The notes: generated by a model not told the origin, from the letters alone. Shown: positions 33,933 to 41,756, numbered from the stretch's first letter. The stretch is DNA of 41,893 nucleotides from Oscillospiraceae bacterium (GCA_022766785.1 JALEOL010000070.1:1-41893); one strand, 5' to 3'. Made by a program: numbers and translations.

Positions 33933-34062
33933 CATAGGCATAGATGAACTTACACAAGAGCAACCAGCTCAAGCTCAAGAGACATCAGAGTTTAGCTCAT
34001 TATTTGATAATGAACCACAAAATAATGATGTTATTAATTCAAGAGTGTTAACCCGCATTTGA
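33933..34062 (+). pseudogene. Short gene remnant with ATA in place of a start codon
   Basis: AAAGGAG at 33917-33923 is followed after 9 nt by ATA and then an open stretch of about 42 codons rich in Gln, Glu, Asn and Ser (GIDELTQEQPAQAQETSEF, then SLFDNEPQNNDV), stopping in TGA at about 34060. The composition is coding-like and unlike random AT-rich DNA. An ATG to ATA change or a non-standard start and loss of the 3' part are likely. The product is not recognised. Confidence 0.4.
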
Positions 34063-34091
34063 TTTGCTGTGGAATAAATTATCAGATAATA

Positions 34092-34120
34092 TTGTATTTA
34101 TTGCGGAAATATGATATAAT
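34092..34120 (+). promoter_or_regulatory. Promoter of the ATPase-mcrBC defence operon
   Basis: TTGTAT (34092-34097), 17 bp, TATAAT (34115-34120). It implies a leader of about 225 nt before the first large gene. Confidence 0.65.
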
Positions 34121-34157
34121 GTAAAGGTACCTCTGAAAAACTTGTTTGTGTGAAAAT

Positions 34158-34316
34158 GTGCAGAGCACTCCGCCTGTTTCAGTCAACAAGCGAAAGATTT
34201 GCGGCGATGGTGTCCTTGCCGTCGCCTGGGGCTTTCGCTTCGCAGTGCCGGAAAAAGATATAAATAAAAGTTCCGAAGTCGATGAATGGGTTCGCAAAGG
34301 GAAAATTCAAGAGTAA
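34158..34316 (+). CDS. Possible 52-aa leader peptide of the defence operon
   Basis: A GTG-started frame with no convincing ribosome site. Its second half reads plausibly as protein (AVPEKDINKSSEVDEWVRKG) and ends 33 nt before the ATPase gene. It may be a small gene, a gene remnant, or a chance frame across the structured leader (hairpin 34189-34239). Confidence 0.3.
   Translation: MQSTPPVSVNKRKICGDGVLAVAWGFRFAVPEKDINKSSEVDEWVRKGKIQE
34189..34239 (+). other. Two-part stem in the defence operon leader
   Basis: An outer stem AGCGAAAG / CTTTCGCT encloses an inner stem GGCGATGG / CCGTCGCC (one mismatch). The 51-nt structure is not followed by a T run, so it is not a simple terminator. Confidence 0.5.
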
Positions 34317-34348
34317 AGTATTATGCTAAAGATAGGATGGTGAAATGA

Positions 34349-36640
34349 ATGCAGCACAAGGTTACTTCAGCAATCGAAAAAATTACACTCAACAGAGCAA
34401 CTTTTACGAATGTACCGATTGATGGACTTACGTTCGTCAACTTCTTTTACGGGAATAACGGAGCAGGTAAATCCTCGATTGCTCATGCCATTGAGGAGGA
34501 TGATGGCATTGTCTGGGCAGACGGCAAATCTGCTGCTGATTACGATGTTCTTGTTTATAACCAGGATTTCATCAATGAGAACTTTGCAAATTACGGTGAT
34601 CTGAAAGGCGTTTTCATTTTCGGAGAAGAAGATATTGAGGCAAAGAATAAAATATCAACGCTCACCGACGAAAAAAAGCGTAAGGCAGACGAGCGCCAGG
34701 CGGCTCTTGATGACTGGAGCAAGAAAAAGGCGTTGATCGATACTGCTCTCTCAGATTTCCAGTCAGCGTGTTTTTCTCAAACTGCTGATATCCGCAAACG
34801 CTTTGATAAGTGCATGGACGGCAAGAAGCAGAAGAAAAACTTTGCAGAAGCTGTCCTTGATGAAAAATCACCTGCCGAGCATGATCTTTCCGAGCTGGAA
34901 AGACTGTATTATGTTGCTTTTGATGAAACAGCCAGAGCCTATACCGAATTTAAAAAAGCCGGAGCCACAACCTACGGTAATCTCCCCGGCAAAGACCTTC
35001 TCGATAAGGTTATTGTCAGCAGTAGTGATACCCCGTTTGCCCGGTTTTTGAAAGCACTCGGCAACACTGCTTCTGACTGGGTTCGTGTCGGGCACACGCA
35101 TTTTACCGGCACCGCCGGGGGAAAATGTCCATACTGCCAACAGACGCTTCCGGCAGATTTTGAAACAGAGATAGCCGCCTGTTTTGATGAGCAGTATCAG
35201 CAGGATATTCGTGATCTTGGTCAGTTCCAGGGTGCATATGACCGTGAGACAGCCGGTATCACGCGGGTGTTGAAGGCAAACATCACTGATGCGATGCCTT
35301 TTGACCTTCAGGCATATCAGGAAAAGCTCGCTCTGCTGGAGAGCAATTTTGAGATAAACCGCCAGCGAATTGCAGAAAAGGTCAAGGAACCTTCAAAAAT
35401 AGTATCACTGGAAGACACCGATACGCTTCTGTTGGAGATTGGTGCTTTGATTGACGATATTAACAAGCACATAAAGGAAAATAACGATATTGTTGCTGCC
35501 AAGCGAACCAGCAAGGCAAAGTGTAAGACGGAAATCATGCAGCACCTTGCATTCATGCTTTCCGCCGAGGTGACAAGCTATCATGATAAAGTGACTCGTC
35601 TGCAAAATGAAATGGATGACATGATCGAGCGTGGCAAAAAGCTTAAAGCAAGGATTTCTGATCTGACAAAGGAGATCTCCGATCTCAACAAGCATAATGT
35701 TAATACTGAAGCTGCCATCGATAGCATAAACAAAATCCTGAGAGATTCCGGTTTCCAGGGCTTCAGTATTCAAGCCAGGGAAGGCGTTGAAAATGTATAT
35801 GAAGTTGTTCGTAAGAACGGCGATGTTGCGGAAAATCTCAGTGAGGGTGAGCGAAACTTTATCGCATTCCTGTATTTTTATCACAGAGTCCGGGGCAGTA
35901 TGAGCAGCGAAGAACTAAAGGAAAAGATAGTTGTAATTGACGACCCGGTTTCCGGTATGGACAGTACAGCTCTTTTCCTCGTCAGCGCAATTGTCAGAGA
36001 AATGATCAACGTCTGCCGCAATAATACCGAATATCCTGATCCGCAGGTGCCCGGTGATTACATTAAGCAACTGTTCATTCTGACGCATAATGTATACTTT
36101 CACCGTGAGATAACTTATCAGCAGGTTGGATACTTCGATTGCACATCGTTCTATATAATCAGAAAGAACGATAATATCTCCGCTGTTAAGCTCTGCACCC
36201 GGCAGAGTAAGGAAACACCGACAGAGAAAGAGAATTATAATCCTGTTCAAAATTCCTATGCGGCACTATGGGATGAGCTTCGGGATATCGAGTCCACGAT
36301 CCCGGCACTGAATGTAATGCGCCGCATTCTCGACTTTTACTTTTTGCAGCTTTGTGGTTACGAGGGCAGCGAACTACGCACGATCGTTCTGGAAAAGAAG
36401 GAAAACCGGGATAAGTTCATCAGACAGGTCGAGGGAGAACAGCCGGATATGACCGATTATCAGCTTGCTTCTTCGCTGCTTGCGTATATAAACAACCCCA
36501 ACGGGATCAGTGACGGCTTGAATTATGTGGAGGATCGCGATGATGCCGATGCATATAAGCGTGTATTCCAGATGATTTTTGATGCACTCGGTCAGAGTCA
36601 GCATTATAAAATGATGACCGGACAGCGAACAAGGTACTGA
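34349..36640 (+). CDS. ABC-type AAA_13 ATPase with zinc-hook motif (RloC/PrrC-like)
   Basis: A 763-aa SMC/Rad50-like ATPase. Walker A is GNNGAGKSS (about 35-43). Two coiled-coil arms (about 85-145 and 400-465) flank a CPYC hook motif (about 259-262), followed by the ABC signature LSEGER (about 496), Walker B VVIDDP with the SGMDS D-loop (about 527-537) and an H-loop LTHN (about 577). This is the AAA_13 plan of RloC and related defence ATPases. The C-terminal about 170 residues contain RRILDFYFLQLCG and HYKMMTG; the Arg-Glu-His set of the PrrC anticodon nuclease is not evident. It starts the operon and is followed after 28 nt by mcrB. A toxic effector or a DNA-sensing partner for McrBC are both possible. 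Confidence 0.85.
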   Translation: MQHKVTSAIEKITLNRATFTNVPIDGLTFVNFFYGNNGAGKSSIAHAIEEDDGIVWADGKSAADYDVLVYNQDFINENFANYGDLKGVFIFGEEDIEAKNKISTLTDEKKRKADERQAALDDWSKKKALIDTALSDFQSACFSQTADIRKRFDKCMDGKKQKKNFAEAVLDEKSPAEHDLSELERLYYVAFDETARAYTEFKKAGATTYGNLPGKDLLDKVIVSSSDTPFARFLKALGNTASDWVRVGHTHFTGTAGGKCPYCQQTLPADFETEIAACFDEQYQQDIRDLGQFQGAYDRETAGITRVLKANITDAMPFDLQAYQEKLALLESNFEINRQRIAEKVKEPSKIVSLEDTDTLLLEIGALIDDINKHIKENNDIVAAKRTSKAKCKTEIMQHLAFMLSAEVTSYHDKVTRLQNEMDDMIERGKKLKARISDLTKEISDLNKHNVNTEAAIDSINKILRDSGFQGFSIQAREGVENVYEVVRKNGDVAENLSEGERNFIAFLYFYHRVRGSMSSEELKEKIVVIDDPVSGMDSTALFLVSAIVREMINVCRNNTEYPDPQVPGDYIKQLFILTHNVYFHREITYQQVGYFDCTSFYIIRKNDNISAVKLCTRQSKETPTEKENYNPVQNSYAALWDELRDIESTIPALNVMRRILDFYFLQLCGYEGSELRTIVLEKKENRDKFIRQVEGEQPDMTDYQLASSLLAYINNPNGISDGLNYVEDRDDADAYKRVFQMIFDALGQSQHYKMMTGQRTRY

Positions 36641-36668
36641 TCATGGGACAGTTACTAAAGGTGATCAC

Positions 36669-39065
36669 ATGTTTAACCAATTTCGTTTAAAAGATGTGCT
36701 TGTTGAGTACAAGAAGAATTTCGTCTCAAAGCAATGGGGCGATGAAAAGTACAAATGGGAAGCCGTAAAGTGGTTTCAGGACAATTGGGATGTTAACGCT
36801 CCGGATTTCGCAGAAATGCTGAACCGCTCTCTGGATAAGACGTTTAACCTTCTGGCTTCCAATAACAACTTCCCGAAAGGTATGATCGTAGGCTTTGCAA
36901 AGGCAGCTCCGGAAGAGGTCCGGGCGATGTTCATTGCCCTGTTTGATGAGAGCAAGGATGTTTTTGAGCGTATGGACGCGTTCAAATTCCAGTCGTCTAT
37001 CCTGCTGGAGAAATACGGAAACGGCGCAGCACAGCACTATCAGTATGAGAACGCTATAAGCACATACCTCTGGCTGCGTTATCCGGATAAGTACTACATC
37101 TATAAATTTGGTGAGGTAAAAACCGTTGCAAATGAGCTTGAGGCAGACTACCGCTTCAAAAAGGGTGCTTACGCAGACAATATCCGTAATTTTCTGCGGC
37201 TCTATGATGAAATCAGTCTGACCTTAAAAGAGGACACTGAGCTTGTAAATCTGTTTCAGTCACAGTTGACGGATACCTGCTATCCCGACCCGGAACTGAA
37301 AACGCTGACCGTAGATGTTGGATTTTACATCAGCAGATTCTACTCGCAAAATGATACTAATACAGACGCAGCTTCAGATTGGTATGGAGTGGATTATAAT
37401 CCCGGACTTACTGCCGATGACTGGGAAAAACTTCTGAAAAACCAAACCGTCTTCACGACCGGTGCGCTGGAAATCATGAAGCGCATGAAAGACTACGGTG
37501 GAACAGCTTCCTGCACACAGTTGGCGGTTAAATACGGCGAAACAAATAACTTCTACAATTCCGGCTCTGTTGCCTTAGCACGGCGAATCTGTGAAGCTAC
37601 CGGGGTGAATCCTGAAACAAGAGAGGACGGTTCAACGCAATGGTGGACGATTCTCTACACCGGTAGAAATGCCGGAAAGAATGAAGACGGCAGTTTTATC
37701 TGGAAACTTCGGGATGAACTCTCCGCCGCCCTTGATAAGGTGGATTTGAGCAATATCGAACTGTATGTCGCTGCCGCCCCAGGCGAGGAAGAACGTGGTT
37801 ACTGGTGGCTGAATGCAAATCCGAAAATTTGGAGTTTTTCCGATATTGCCGTTGGTGAAGTGCAGTCCTGCACGCTCTACAGCGAGAACGGTAACAAACG
37901 TCGTATTTTCCAGAACTTCCTTGATGCGAAGGCGGGCGACATGATTATCGGATACGAATCCAATCCGGTAAAACAGATCGTTGCGATCGGTCGTGTCAGC
38001 GCAGAGCAAGACGGTGAGAAGTTGTTCTTTGAAAAGGTCGAAGGTCTGACTTCACCGATTGATTATGCGACCTTGAGAGGATGCCCGGAACTGGAGCGTA
38101 TGGAGTATTTCCAGAATCCACAGGGCAGCCTGTTCAAGCTCACCAAAGGCGAATACGAGTTTATTCTTGATATGATTCGGGAAGAAAATCCGGTTGCGCC
38201 GGAAGCCTCCATTGACGCCTACGCAAAGAGCGATTTCCTGGATGAAGTATATATGACCGAGAAACGCTATGAAAACCTTGTGGCAGTTCTCCGTAATAAG
38301 AAGAACATCATTCTGCAGGGTGCTCCCGGTGTTGGTAAAACCTTCGCCGCAAGGAGGCTGGCATGGTCTATGATGGGAGAAAAGGATGACAGCCGCATAG
38401 AGTTCGTCCAATTCCACCAGAATTACTCCTATGAGGATTTTATGATGGGCTATAAGCCTGTTGAGAACGGATTTGAACTGAAATACGGCATCTTCTATCG
38501 TTTTTGTCAGAAAGCCGCCAACCAGCCGGATAAGGAGTTTTTCTTTATTATCGATGAGATCAACCGTGGTAACATGAGCAAGATCTTCGGCGAATTGCTG
38601 ATGCTGATTGAAAAGGATTACCGAGGAACTAAGGCAACGCTGGCGTACAACGGACTCTCTTTCTCCGTACCCAAAAATCTGTACATAATCGGCATGATGA
38701 ACACGGCAGACCGGAGCCTTGCCATGATCGACTATGCGCTTCGCCGCCGTTTCAGTTTCTTTGAGGTGGAACCCGGCTTCGATTCTGAAGGTTTCATTCA
38801 TTATCAGAACGGTCTGAATAATGAAACGCTTGATGAATTGGTGTCCAGGGTAAAAGACCTGAATCGTGAAATTGCCGCAGACAAATCTCTGGGCAAAGGC
38901 TTCTGCATCGGTCACAGTTATTTCTGTGGAAGAGATGTTTGTACGGATAAATGGCTTCACTCCATCGTCGATTATGATATTCTGCCGATGCTCAGTGAGT
39001 ATTGGTTTGATGACGCCAACAAACTTCAGCGCTGGGAGAACATTTTACAGGGTGTGTTTCAATGA
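36669..39065 (+). CDS. mcrB: McrB-type GTPase with EVE modified-base-reading domain
   Basis: A 798-aa motor of a type IV (modification-dependent) restriction system. An N-terminal helical domain (about 1-215) and a winged or four-helix domain (about 235-335) of unknown type are followed by an EVE/PUA-like domain (about 367-515; GYWWLNANPKIWSF start), the fold that binds modified bases such as 5-methyl- or hydroxymethylcytosine. The AAA+ GTPase has Walker A GAPGVGKTF (about 551), Walker B IIDEINRGNMSKIFGEL (about 626) and the McrB signature MNTADRS (about 677), then RRRFSFFEVEP. E. coli McrB has a different reader (DUF3578). The start follows AAAGGTG. It overlaps mcrC by 4 nt (ATGA). Confidence 0.93.
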   Translation: MFNQFRLKDVLVEYKKNFVSKQWGDEKYKWEAVKWFQDNWDVNAPDFAEMLNRSLDKTFNLLASNNNFPKGMIVGFAKAAPEEVRAMFIALFDESKDVFERMDAFKFQSSILLEKYGNGAAQHYQYENAISTYLWLRYPDKYYIYKFGEVKTVANELEADYRFKKGAYADNIRNFLRLYDEISLTLKEDTELVNLFQSQLTDTCYPDPELKTLTVDVGFYISRFYSQNDTNTDAASDWYGVDYNPGLTADDWEKLLKNQTVFTTGALEIMKRMKDYGGTASCTQLAVKYGETNNFYNSGSVALARRICEATGVNPETREDGSTQWWTILYTGRNAGKNEDGSFIWKLRDELSAALDKVDLSNIELYVAAAPGEEERGYWWLNANPKIWSFSDIAVGEVQSCTLYSENGNKRRIFQNFLDAKAGDMIIGYESNPVKQIVAIGRVSAEQDGEKLFFEKVEGLTSPIDYATLRGCPELERMEYFQNPQGSLFKLTKGEYEFILDMIREENPVAPEASIDAYAKSDFLDEVYMTEKRYENLVAVLRNKKNIILQGAPGVGKTFAARRLAWSMMGEKDDSRIEFVQFHQNYSYEDFMMGYKPVENGFELKYGIFYRFCQKAANQPDKEFFFIIDEINRGNMSKIFGELLMLIEKDYRGTKATLAYNGLSFSVPKNLYIIGMMNTADRSLAMIDYALRRRFSFFEVEPGFDSEGFIHYQNGLNNETLDELVSRVKDLNREIAADKSLGKGFCIGHSYFCGRDVCTDKWLHSIVDYDILPMLSEYWFDDANKLQRWENILQGVFQ

Positions 39066-40114
39066 ATAAGGACAAGAGCATCTTCATAAAAAACATATAT
39101 TATATGCTTTCATATGCCTTTACAGCTCTGAACCAGGGCGGCTATGAGGATGTTGCTACCGAAGAGTTTGAGAATATACACAACCTGTTTGCTGCAATTC
39201 TCGCAAAGGGCATTGGAAGACAGCTAAAGCAGGGTCTTTATCGTGAGTATCTGAATAAAAAAGAAACGGTTCCTGTCGTTCGGGGCAAGATCGATATTCC
39301 CGGAACGATACAGAACCGTCTTGCGAGAAAGCAAGTATTGACCTGTGAATATGATGATCTTTCTGAGAATAATTTGCTGAACCAGATTCTCAAAACGACG
39401 GTTATGCTTTTGCTGCGTCACGCAAAGGTAGATCAGGAGCACAAAAGTGATCTGAAGAAGGAGATGCTTTTCTTTTCGGGCGTTGATACTATCGACCCGA
39501 GCACGATTCGCTGGTCAGCCATTCGATTTCAGCGTAACAACAACACCTACCGTATGCTCATCAGCTTGTGCCAACTTATCATTGAAGGAATGCTGCTGAC
39601 CACAGACTCCGGCGAATATCGGTTAGCATCTTTCATTGATGAGCAGCGGTTGAACCGCCTGTATGAGAAATTCATACTGGAGTATTACGCTAAGGAATGC
39701 CCACAGGTAACGGCGACGGCATCTCAGATTCCGTGGGCGCTGGACGATGGTATCGGCACAATGCTCCCGGTCATGCAAAGTGATATTACGCTGACCAAGG
39801 GTAGTGAGGTTCTGATCATTGACGCAAAGTATTATACGCACACCACACAGGCAAAGTACGATGTGCATTCCTTACACTCCGGTAATCTGTACCAAATCTT
39901 CACCTATGTTAAAAACAAAGATACGGAGTTCGGCTGTGAACCGCACCGGGTATCCGGAATGCTTCTGTACGCAGCAACTGACGAAGCGATCCAGCCGGAC
40001 AACAGCTATCAGATGAGCGGTAATAAAATCAGCGTGAAAACGCTGGATCTGAACCGGGATTTTGCGGAAATCGCTGCACAGTTAAATAAAATTGTGGACG
40101 AATATTTTGTGTGA
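39062..40114 (+). CDS. mcrC: McrC-family nuclease subunit
   Basis: A 350-aa partner of McrB that activates its GTPase and cuts DNA. The N-terminal half (KNIYYMLSYAF start, VRGKID segment) is the McrB-contacting part of the McrC family. The C-terminal PD-(D/E)xK nuclease core has MQSDITL (Asp about 242), IIDAKYY (Asp-x-Lys, about 255-257) and the Q of NLYQIFTYV, so the catalytic set is complete. It is translationally coupled to mcrB by an ATGA overlap. No terminator follows before the remnant at 40117. Confidence 0.93.
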   Translation: MNKDKSIFIKNIYYMLSYAFTALNQGGYEDVATEEFENIHNLFAAILAKGIGRQLKQGLYREYLNKKETVPVVRGKIDIPGTIQNRLARKQVLTCEYDDLSENNLLNQILKTTVMLLLRHAKVDQEHKSDLKKEMLFFSGVDTIDPSTIRWSAIRFQRNNNTYRMLISLCQLIIEGMLLTTDSGEYRLASFIDEQRLNRLYEKFILEYYAKECPQVTATASQIPWALDDGIGTMLPVMQSDITLTKGSEVLIIDAKYYTHTTQAKYDVHSLHSGNLYQIFTYVKNKDTEFGCEPHRVSGMLLYAATDEAIQPDNSYQMSGNKISVKTLDLNRDFAEIAAQLNKIVDEYFV

Positions 40115-40116
40115 TG

Positions 40117-40263
40117 GCACTTTATTGATTTTCCACCTGAAACGTCACCATCGCCATGATCTGTCCATGCTGAAGCTGTGGTTGATATTGCAATTGCTGT
40201 TGCAACAGTGGTTAGGGCTGTTGCTAGTTTTTGGAATAGTTTTGTAGGGGTTCCTCCTTTCAT
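40117..40263 (-). pseudogene. Signal-peptide-like gene remnant abutting mcrC
   Basis: On the minus strand a frame with a hydrophobic, Ala/Thr-rich segment (KLFQKLATALTTVATAIAIS, then TTASAW) and a Gly/Asp/His-rich continuation runs into the 3' end of mcrC. The ATG at 40263 is itself part of ATGAAAGGAGG, which looks like a ribosome site; the expected start 8 nt later is not a start codon. It is either a short secreted peptide or, more likely, a decayed gene cut off where the mcrBC segment joins. Confidence 0.35.
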
Positions 40264-40270
40264 GAAATGA

Positions 40271-40302
40271 ACATGCCCTCAACTTGAATGTTGAGGGCAT
40301 GT
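40271..40302. terminator. Strong hairpin upstream of the remnant ribosome site
   Basis: ACATGCCCTCAAC / GTTGAGGGCATGT, 13 perfect pairs with a 6-nt loop. On the plus strand TTGGTTAT follows. Core CCTCAA/TTGAGG is shared with the terminator at 33877. Confidence 0.75.
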
Positions 40303-40312
40303 TTGGTTATAA

Positions 40313-40334
40313 ATATATATATATATATATATAT
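40313..40334. repeat. AT dinucleotide repeat, 11 units
   Basis: Uninterrupted (AT)11 between a hairpin and a methylase remnant. It may vary in length by slippage. Confidence 0.9.
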
Positions 40335-40389
40335 TCAGCAGGTTTGCAAGTTCGGTCGATACCCGTGACTTGCCGCCCATGTATTGCAT
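40333..40389 (-). pseudogene. Truncated start of a Dam-type DNA adenine methylase
   Basis: The frame from the ATG at 40389 gives MQYMGGKSRVSTELANLLN, the FxGxK-like AdoMet-binding start of phage Dam methylases. GGAGGTG lies 8 nt upstream. After 19 codons it runs into the AT repeat; everything else is lost. Confidence 0.6.
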
Positions 40390-40399
40390 TGGTCAACAC

Positions 40400-40497
40400 C
40401 TCCGATATTTCTTTTGCAACGTTGGTTTTTCCACCATGGTAGCGCATACACATCTCCTTTCAGGGTAAAGAATTGCCCCCCCCATTGATGGGAGTGC
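40400..40497 (-). repeat. 98-bp direct repeat R, distal copy
   Basis: 94 of 98 bases match 40731-40828. Read on the minus strand it carries a GAAAGGAG-type ribosome site (here TGAAAGGAG), a short frame MRYHGGKTNVAKEISE (from 40447), and a terminal GGAG that acts as ribosome site for what follows, here the methylase start at 40389. Confidence 0.92.
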
Positions 40498-40498
40498 A

Positions 40499-40720
40499 TT
40501 AGCTATAGTCATAATCATCAATTACATCGTCCGGTTCATCTGGCGACATAACAAAACCATATTCAGTTTCATTGCAGTGAACATATTTCTGTTCGCCAAC
40601 CTCTGATAATACTTCATAAGGTATTCCTTTCGGGTATGCCTTACAACACTTATTGTCCGAAACGTTTGAACTAATACGATTCAAACACACATTGCACTTA
40701 ACTGCATTTGGTGACATCAT
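40499..40720 (-). CDS. 73-aa Cys-rich protein, probable orphan immunity protein
   Basis: A small cytosolic acidic protein. KCNVCLNR and DNKCCKAYPKGIPYEVL form a likely metal site (four or five Cys), with a further Cys in HCNE and an acidic tail (PDEPDDVIDDYDYS). The C-x-AYPxGIP pattern recalls small immunity-type proteins found after polymorphic toxins in Firmicutes phages; this is recollection, not a search result. Its ribosome site GGAG is the edge of repeat R (40731-40828), and another copy of R follows its stop by 1 nt. It is therefore an insert between two repeats. An alternative start is the second ATG. Confidence 0.65.
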   Translation of the reverse strand: MMSPNAVKCNVCLNRISSNVSDNKCCKAYPKGIPYEVLSEVGEQKYVHCNETEYGFVMSPDEPDDVIDDYDYS

Positions 40721-40730
40721 AGTACATCAA

Positions 40731-40828
40731 CTCCGATATTTCTTTTGCAACGTTGGTTTTTCCACCATGGTAGCGCATACACATCTCCTTTCGGGGTAAA
40801 GAATTGCACCACCCATTGCTGGGAGTGC
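40731..40828 (-). repeat. 98-bp direct repeat R, proximal copy
   Basis: Second copy, beginning 8 nt after the stop of the 61-aa zinc-ribbon gene. The internal frame starts at 40778 (MRYHGGKTNVAKEISELM), the first residues of a Dam-like methylase, and runs out of frame into the 73-aa gene. Only four substitutions separate the two copies. Confidence 0.92.
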
Positions 40829-40836
40829 GGAATTTA

Positions 40837-41022
40837 TTAATTGATATTCACTTTATCACCACATTTGGGGCATATAAAGCAAAAACATTTTTCTGTTGGA
40901 GTGGTTATCCCTTTATAAGTACCTTGTTCACAGCTTGCACATTTTACTTCTTCGCCATGAAGCAATGATAAAACGAAATTTAACGACTCTCTTGACGAGG
41001 GATTAGTATCGGTTTTATTCAT
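40837..41022 (-). CDS. 61-aa zinc-ribbon protein, probable cognate immunity gene
   Basis: The start chosen is the ATG at 41022, which overlaps the toxin stop as ATGA and has GGAGGCG 7 nt upstream (inside the toxin gene). An upstream ATG at 41037 is less likely. Cys pairs KCASC (about 28-31) and CPKC (about 51-54), with CFCF before, form a zinc ribbon. Tight coupling to the toxin domain and small size are the usual signs of an immunity gene; direct evidence is lacking. An antitoxin-like DNA-binding role is an alternative. Confidence 0.65.
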   Translation of the reverse strand: MNKTDTNPSSRESLNFVLSLLHGEEVKCASCEQGTYKGITTPTEKCFCFICPKCGDKVNIN

Positions 41023-41417
41023 TTGACTCGCCTCCAATTGAAATTGGGATAATTCTTCTTGACCATTTTTATTATAGCCTTTTTATCAGCAAATGTCAAG
41101 GGTTTTCCGAATTTAAATAGATGTTCTGCTGCAAAGCATTGAGCTTCAGACCACTGATTTCCACCAATGTTGTACTTTGCGTGTGTTACTTCATGTACTA
41201 AGGTTGAAGCAGTTTCAATGACAGATTTCGTAGAGTTTGCAAATATCACAATAGTATGACCTTGTTGATATCCTAGAACGTTTTCGGGAATATCAGTATC
41301 ATATGTTACTTCAACGTGCATATTGTTTTCCTTGATATACTGCAAAGTAGCTCTTCCTATCTCATTTTTGTTAAGCGCATTGAACAGTTTGTGTGGTGTG
41401 ATTGCATCTTCCTTCAT
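41019..41417 (-). CDS. HEVTH metallopeptidase toxin domain
   Basis: 132 residues from the ATG at 41417. The zinc motif is LVHEVTHAKY (His75, Glu76, His79), followed by a second helix with SEAQCFAAEHL, whose Glu (91 or 98) may be the third ligand. This arrangement is that of small gluzincin-like domains found at the C-terminus of polymorphic toxins. There is no signal peptide. Upstream the same frame stays open through 16 further codons (DINFKKWDGYFTIFPP) back to a TAA at 41466 that ends the phage capsid fragment, so domain and capsid protein were probably one polypeptide. AAGGAAG inside the coding start and no clear ribosome site upstream make independent translation uncertain. Confidence 0.7.
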   Translation of the reverse strand: MKEDAITPHKLFNALNKNEIGRATLQYIKENNMHVEVTYDTDIPENVLGYQQGHTIVIFANSTKSVIETASTLVHEVTHAKYNIGGNQWSEAQCFAAEHLFKFGKPLTFADKKAIIKMVKKNYPNFNWRRVK

Positions 41418-41465
41418 TGGTGGAAAAATAGTAAAATAACCGTCCCATTTTTTGAAATTGATATC

Positions 41466-41756
41466 TTAGGATTCAAGCGTCATCTGCGCCTTATCAAACT
41501 CTCGCTGCTTCCTCGTGACCGTACCGGTCTTACCGGCGAGCCTGCGATCATACCCGGCAACGAAAGTCCTCTCATACTGCGTGTAGCTGTCCGCGGCCTT
41601 ACAGAAATCCTCATAGATATCCTTCTGCCGCCGGAGCTTAATACTGGCAGCGGTGAAGTTCTCCTCGTCCCCGGCAGCGTCGGCAACAATGCAGCGGTCT
41701 TTCTGCTTACGCATAGCGCGTTCCATTTTCCGCATCTGCTGGGAAGACTCGTATTC
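41466..41756 (-). pseudogene. C-terminal fragment of a phage minor capsid protein
   Basis: About 96 codons on the minus strand. It reads YESSQQMRKMERAMRKQKD, a Lys/Arg/Glu helix, IKLRRQKDIYEDFCKAAD and YTQYERTFVAGYDRRLAGK, matching the end of the phage minor capsid protein 2 family (portal-proximal, MuF-like). The 5' part is missing: at about 41757 the sequence changes to a plus-strand recombinase gene. It ends at TAA 41466, in frame with the toxin domain downstream. Such capsid proteins are known carriers of C-terminal toxins in phages. Confidence 0.7.

Noticed and set aside
36090-36640. An anticodon nuclease domain at the end of the zinc-hook ATPase
   Set aside because: RloC/PrrC enzymes have a recognisable Arg-Glu-His set; I could not find it in this C-terminus, so I did not call a nuclease.
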